Below, one piece after another: positions 61,401-64,000 of a stretch of 64,000 nt of DNA (position 1 is its first letter; the number at the start of each line of letters is the position of its first letter). The notes below the pieces were generated by a model. The model searched no databases. It was given only the letters and a program-made list of their open reading frames with translations, and was not told the origin of the DNA. The position numbers and the translations under genes are program-made. The stretch comes from Aliidiomarina sedimenti (GTDB lineage Bacteria > Pseudomonadota > Gammaproteobacteria > Enterobacterales > Alteromonadaceae): contig NZ_PIPN01000003.1 of NCBI RefSeq assembly GCF_003986955.1, forward strand, positions 310,001 to 374,000, read 5' to 3'.

Positions 61401-61476
61401 CGCCACCACAGGCGGCGAGCGAAAGGGCCAGCGCCGGAGCCAGAATGGCCCCTAGTAAAGGTTTAATTGGAAACAT
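58462..61476 (-). CDS. Lipoprotein zinc metalloprotease with leucine-rich repeats (copy 2)
   Basis: From ATG 61476, 10 bases after the lipoprotein stop, the product is 1004 residues with lipobox LAAC. The order of parts matches copy 1: bacterial repeat module (YTVTTSAGEGGAISPAQRTV), LRR-like region (LRSLNLSSNRGLQKIDF; LETLTLSQSGVVDIRP), then HELGHNFSVGH (first His near residue 815) with DVMSYC. The C-terminal 60 residues are nearly identical to copy 1, whereas the module after the lipobox and several loops differ, so the copies have diverged since duplication. Surface-exposed protease activity is expected from the metzincin motif. Confidence 0.86.
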   Translation of the reverse strand: MFPIKPLLGAILAPALALSLAACGGDSTSYTVTTSAGEGGAISPAQRTVNAGQSTTFSINPLSGYRINQVSGCNGQLSGRNYEIAEVTQDCQVNASFEIQTYAVTTEFNFGDQQPNEAMLPTIDPESVDVLYNQQQTFELRLPDDKWTFNTATGCPVSMFRIQAGTNISITTRPILRSCTLELDITPPDPNKGYEISADIANGNAYLEGPERPSDSFSYGEQVQIDLQPVGERDLIRFTPSATNCEFQQDGTSVTITVLGNCHFSALFLAEGEHNFASNSLLRAFRDAQDLAPEDHLTEALVAAVDSVDLFTDESVVLNLDGIQAAQSLTSLAFRTVQADLAPLTALPLTTLKVEKVEYNGPLSLEPLKTMPLRHLQLTFFEATQQDYDLLSGLSDLRSLNLSSNRGLQKIDFVEHLSELETLTLSQSGVVDIRPVLQSGLPLHPGTAHFTVNGCASLEQPVTQDVIDELETDGVSTSVGSNSNLSLCPDASDYYSGTLTADLNTDQLSLDWTSDADDVVSCAVYYNLHAQQPRVMDAEITPCGVTGSETLTVDLDVQQVDLYINDGLFPVPVKLASTQVDSTNDSTQLRLAAVDWGQTTFKANPYLVPGRSALLRAHVIADSSATLPVVSASLRLGGTSDNQDFDQPAEIPAAPVFDSLDGSYQLQIPAEFMQQGLEIDISMDGAPIYTVEPTFADPNTLYLTVVPMVVDGVVPDIPSNEELARTIKEYWPIGEVVIERRSQFEVEDSNSLIGARDLLYMLRDLHAQEGAQHYYHGFFNIDALDTRDAAGVAFRPGRVGVTWDSPYGVEGTFAHELGHNFSVGHIDCGGPTSVEVQYPYAPEFMGSIGVNHDFSEIYGSEQRADVMSYCDPSFTSDWVYEKAQDHLTANPPRPFNAAKAFDATVLSQPTYSTYISGVIDQVEGNSRILSHFELNQAAGRENYGPFLMIATDSNGQKIERNFAIEQISESTSETNGYFNVRLPAYDIRDVQILYQGKEVLRVQL

Positions 61477-61486
61477 ACTGCCTCGC

Positions 61487-62182
61487 TTAGCGGTTCGTTT
61501 TGAGCTGCACTGCAAACATAGGGTTGCGAAGGTTAACTCGCAGCTGCGCATGGCTTTCGTCGGTAGCGTCAATACATACCGGGCTGGAGGTGGATTGCTG
61601 TTGTAACTGCAATCGGCCCTGGTCGCTGACAGTCAGTAAGGCTGCCCGCGCGAAAAACTGATCTGGCCAGGTTACACAAAGCTGGCCTTGTTCGCCGTGC
61701 TCTGAGGCGGGGACTGAGGCGAGTTTTACCATCGGCAGCCATTGCCCGGCGGCCGGGAGCGGCTGATCGTTCTCAATAACCTGCAGCTGGTGCTGATTGC
61801 GATACAGGGTGAGCTGCTGAATGGGTAAGTGACTGTGGCCGACGTCTACAGAAAAATGCATTGGGCCTTTTGAGATGTCGCTGACCGCAACCGGCAGACG
61901 TTCAGTGGCGTCGTTAATGCGAACCCAGTACTCATTATGGTTACCAGGAGGGTTGTTCTCAGTCGCTGCTTGCGGCGCTTGCAGTAATGGAGTGGCCAAA
62001 TTCAGTCGCCACTCGTCTGGTGCCTCGAAAACGCCACTGAGCTGGATACCATGGGCTTCGCTGACTGGCTCGAACGAGGTGCTCTGTTCGGCGGCACTGG
62101 TTGACGTTGAATGGGTACAGGCAGTAAGCACGGCAGCTAACACGCAGGCAAGGACTGGTTTAAGGAGCGACTGTTTTGACAT
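61487..62182 (-). CDS. Small lipoprotein of the metalloprotease cassette (copy 2)
   Basis: The 231-residue paralogue of the product of 57531-58226 has the same length, the same lipobox position (LTAC) and the same C-terminal LRVNLRNPMFAVQLKTNR. The middle region keeps NEYWVRINDATERLPV. It is 10 bases upstream of the copy 2 protease. The 5' flanking sequences of both copies also share blocks (for example AAAAGAATAG and CTATAGC), so promoter and coding parts were duplicated together. Confidence 0.8.
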   Translation of the reverse strand: MSKQSLLKPVLACVLAAVLTACTHSTSTSAAEQSTSFEPVSEAHGIQLSGVFEAPDEWRLNLATPLLQAPQAATENNPPGNHNEYWVRINDATERLPVAVSDISKGPMHFSVDVGHSHLPIQQLTLYRNQHQLQVIENDQPLPAAGQWLPMVKLASVPASEHGEQGQLCVTWPDQFFARAALLTVSDQGRLQLQQQSTSSPVCIDATDESHAQLRVNLRNPMFAVQLKTNR

Positions 62183-62383
62183 GAATTAAATCCATCTAAT
62201 TTGGCGTCAAATAGTAACCAATAACGCAGCGTAAAAGAATAGGTCATCTGCTATAGCGACTGGTGATTTCGCGGAGTAAGGGGGCTGATAGGATGGGGTG
62301 CGCGGCAGGCACGATGCTTTTGTTCGTGCCTCGCTGTCTGCAAAGGACTGTTAGTTATGGACTGTCAGTTAAAAGCTGTGCGT

Positions 62384-62956
62384 TTAATTGCGTGCTACGC
62401 AGCGACCATTTTCAAGTGTCACCTGGGGTTGCGGGGTTACGTCGCACGTGCTCATCATCCCTTCTGCGGCATGCATCATGGCATCCAGCTCGCGGTAGCG
62501 CTGGGCGCGCTTTTCCAGATTCGCGATGTCCTCGTCGCTGAGGTCTTTTTGTGAATACACCACATAGCTTTCCGGACCACCGCAGGGCTTGTCGCCAAGG
62601 GCAAAGAAGGCGCACTGGTCCTGACTGTCAGCTTCGTTATTGCGGGTGTATGAGGTGAGGTAGGTGCGCAGTTCAGCGTGTTCTTCGGCTTGTTGCTGGG
62701 TGAATTCTTGCATTTGGTTACGCCCCTGTATGTCGTTCTCGGGTCTGAGTTCTGAGTCAGCTGGGGCGGGTTGTGCGCTGCGCATGGTGGTTGCGTCGCG
62801 CTCACCTGCGGTGCCGGTGTCCTGATCTTCGGCTTGCTGTCGTTGCTGGACCTGTTGGGTAGGGTTGGTTGGGTCGCCTTGCTGATCATCCGGGTCGCTG
62901 CAGGCTGTTAAGCCGAGTGCGGTTAACAGGGCAATGGCTAATGCATAATTCTTCAT
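62384..62956 (-). CDS. Small lipoprotein of unknown function
   Basis: From ATG 62956 (AAAGGA nine bases upstream) the product is 190 residues; ATG 62965 is too close to the ribosome site. The signal MKNYALAIALLTALGLTAC carries a lipobox with Cys near residue 19. A Gln/Asp/Thr-rich disordered linker follows to about residue 75, then a helical C-terminal part with four cysteines (DQCAFF, KPCGG, MSTCDV, GRCVA) that could form two disulfides. Not recognised. It is divergent from the TonB-dependent receptor at 63212. Confidence 0.75.
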   Translation of the reverse strand: MKNYALAIALLTALGLTACSDPDDQQGDPTNPTQQVQQRQQAEDQDTGTAGERDATTMRSAQPAPADSELRPENDIQGRNQMQEFTQQQAEEHAELRTYLTSYTRNNEADSQDQCAFFALGDKPCGGPESYVVYSQKDLSDEDIANLEKRAQRYRELDAMMHAAEGMMSTCDVTPQPQVTLENGRCVARN

Positions 62957-63211
62957 AACGGGCATCCTTTAATGTTGCTGGAAATGGTACTGATCATGTT
63001 ACTGACTTCATAGAAAGCCATTTAGTGGCAGGCAGAGTTATGCCTTACGATGCTTCAAGGTATAGCTAACATTGCGGGTATATTCAAAGAACGGCTGCGT
63101 TTTAGGTGGCTTCTGGTAGCAAAGGCTTAGCAAAAATTATGTAAAACGGAGGGTGGAAACGGGGTGGTTGTTTACTATTTGTTAACTACTACCCGCTGCC
63201 GGAGGTGCCTT

Positions 63212-64000
63212 GTGCGCTTAAATGAACGTCGTTCTCTCAATTCTGTTAATAAGCCCAGTTATCTGCGTGTCTGTCTTTTTGTAGCCTTAAGCGGGGGCGC
63301 GCTGGTCAGCCCTGTGTACGCACAACAAAGTGATGTCGAAGAGGACGAGGCTGCTGAACCTGCGATTGAACGCATCCGGGTGGTTGGCTCAAATATTCGC
63401 GGAGCGCGCGCGGCGGGTAACCTGCCGGTAACGGTACTCAGCGAGGAGGATATTCGGGCGACCGGGGCGGCGACTGGCGATGAGCTGCTGCGCTCGATTC
63501 CGCAGATTGGTGATATCAGTTTTAATAACGAACGCACCATTGGTGGTGTCAACGACGCTCGCGGCGATGTAGCGTCGATTAACCTGCGCGGGATTGGCAC
63601 CGGCAATACGCTGACCCTTTTGAACGGGCGGCGGCTGGTGCTGCACCCCGGAACGCAAACGGAAAATTTTGTGCCGGTGACGACGGTGAACTCGAATACT
63701 TTGCCGGTACGAGGCCTGAGCCGGCTCGAAGTATTGCGCGACGGAGCGGCGGCGATTTACGGCTCGGACGCAGTCGCCGGGGTGGTTAACTATGTGCTGA
63801 AAGATGACGTGGACGGCACTCAGGTGGCAGCGAATTATGGTGCCTCTGATGGCACCTCGTTTGACCAGATGACGCTGACCGCGCTGCATGGCCGCACATT
63901 TAATGACAATCAGACGTACCTTAGTTTGTCCGCGGCGTATTACACCCGTACCGGGATAATGGCCAGTGAGCGGGATTATTCCGGCAATAGTGATTTGCGT
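63212..64000 (+). CDS. TonB-dependent receptor, N-terminal part (runs off window)
   Basis: GTG 63212 is preceded by GGAGG with six-base spacing. The frame is open to the window end, giving 263 residues. A signal peptide ends near PVYAQQ, followed by an acidic stretch and IERIRVVGSNIRG, common at the start of gammaproteobacterial receptors. The plug domain follows: GDELLRSIPQIGDISF, INLRGIGTGNTLTLLNGRRL, LEVLRDGAAAIYGSDAVAGV. The barrel lies beyond the window. The ligand is unknown and no Fur box is seen upstream. Confidence 0.92.
   Translation, partial: MRLNERRSLNSVNKPSYLRVCLFVALSGGALVSPVYAQQSDVEEDEAAEPAIERIRVVGSNIRGARAAGNLPVTVLSEEDIRATGAATGDELLRSIPQIGDISFNNERTIGGVNDARGDVASINLRGIGTGNTLTLLNGRRLVLHPGTQTENFVPVTTVNSNTLPVRGLSRLEVLRDGAAAIYGSDAVAGVVNYVLKDDVDGTQVAANYGASDGTSFDQMTLTALHGRTFNDNQTYLSLSAAYYTRTGIMASERDYSGNSDLR

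Larger units (their letters stand above)
54476..62182 (-). repeat. Tandem duplication of a two-gene cassette
   Basis: The segment 54476-58226 (lipoprotein plus protease) and the segment 58462-62182 are collinear, with equal gene lengths, identical 10-bp intergenic spacing and similar 5' flanks. The copies are separated by repeat site H. The duplication covers about 3.7 kb per copy. Confidence 0.85.

Noticed and set aside
63389-63889. Minus-strand ORF at the window end
   Set aside because: It lies opposite the clear plug domain of the TonB-dependent receptor starting at 63212.

Overview
The window is a gene-dense 64 kb segment of a Gram-negative gammaproteobacterium. TonB-dependent receptors, many lipoproteins, a Wzy-type polysaccharide locus with an RfaH/JUMPstart signal and Gfc/Yjb-type export proteins together suggest a marine Alteromonadales-like organism. 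Idiomarinaceae is one possibility, but nothing here proves the genus. Most genes look close to 50% G+C; a block around 34.5-43.3 kb is visibly richer in A+T.

Layout. 0-5.3 kb: the 3' end of an RmlD-like reductase, then a very large secreted protein joining RCC1-type repeats, a CFI-box C-terminal-type segment and an LPP20-like lipoprotein region. 5.5-9.0 kb: an acyltransferase-3/SGNH O-acetylase and a beta-CASP metallo-beta-lactamase nuclease. 9.0-13.4 kb (minus strand): a bacterial non-homologous end-joining operon, ligD - small zinc-finger protein - ku - ku. 13.5-20.1 kb: a near-consensus Fur box followed by three overlapping genes for a TPR-like lipoprotein, a TonB-dependent receptor and a di-haem cytochrome c peroxidase. 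20.2-24.9 kb: a NylB-like serine hydrolase, a helical-toroid protein of unknown role and a membrane-anchored Nudix-like protein.

25.1-54.2 kb is a long surface-polysaccharide locus. It opens with a JUMPstart/ops element and carries wzz, ugd, wzx, the complete pseudaminic acid pathway (pseB, C, F, G, H, I), a variable A+T-rich block (KpsC-like transferase, nucleotidyltransferase, CDP-glycerol-type phosphotransferase, GT4, wecB, wzy, GT2), and an initiating-sugar cassette (epimerase/reductase, phosphoglycosyl transferase, WbpM-type dehydratase). It ends in export genes: a large Wza-like SLBB protein, Wzi, a GfcA-like poly-Asp peptide, GfcB/YjbF and a natural GfcC-YjbH fusion. No wzc or wzb is present in the window.

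54.4-62.2 kb (minus strand) holds a tandem duplication of a two-gene cassette, a small lipoprotein plus a lipoprotein zinc metalloprotease with leucine-rich repeats. A further small lipoprotein and the start of a divergent TonB-dependent receptor close the window.

The most distinctive non-coding signal is a family of 35-bp palindromic elements: 17 complete copies at eight sites. Almost every copy lies at a transcription-unit boundary, often sharing a base with a stop codon, and none lies inside the 29-kb polysaccharide locus. Three sites carry the same 81-bp composite of two inverted units around a fixed 11-nt linker. They look like REP/BIME-type elements, but no RAYT transposase is visible here.
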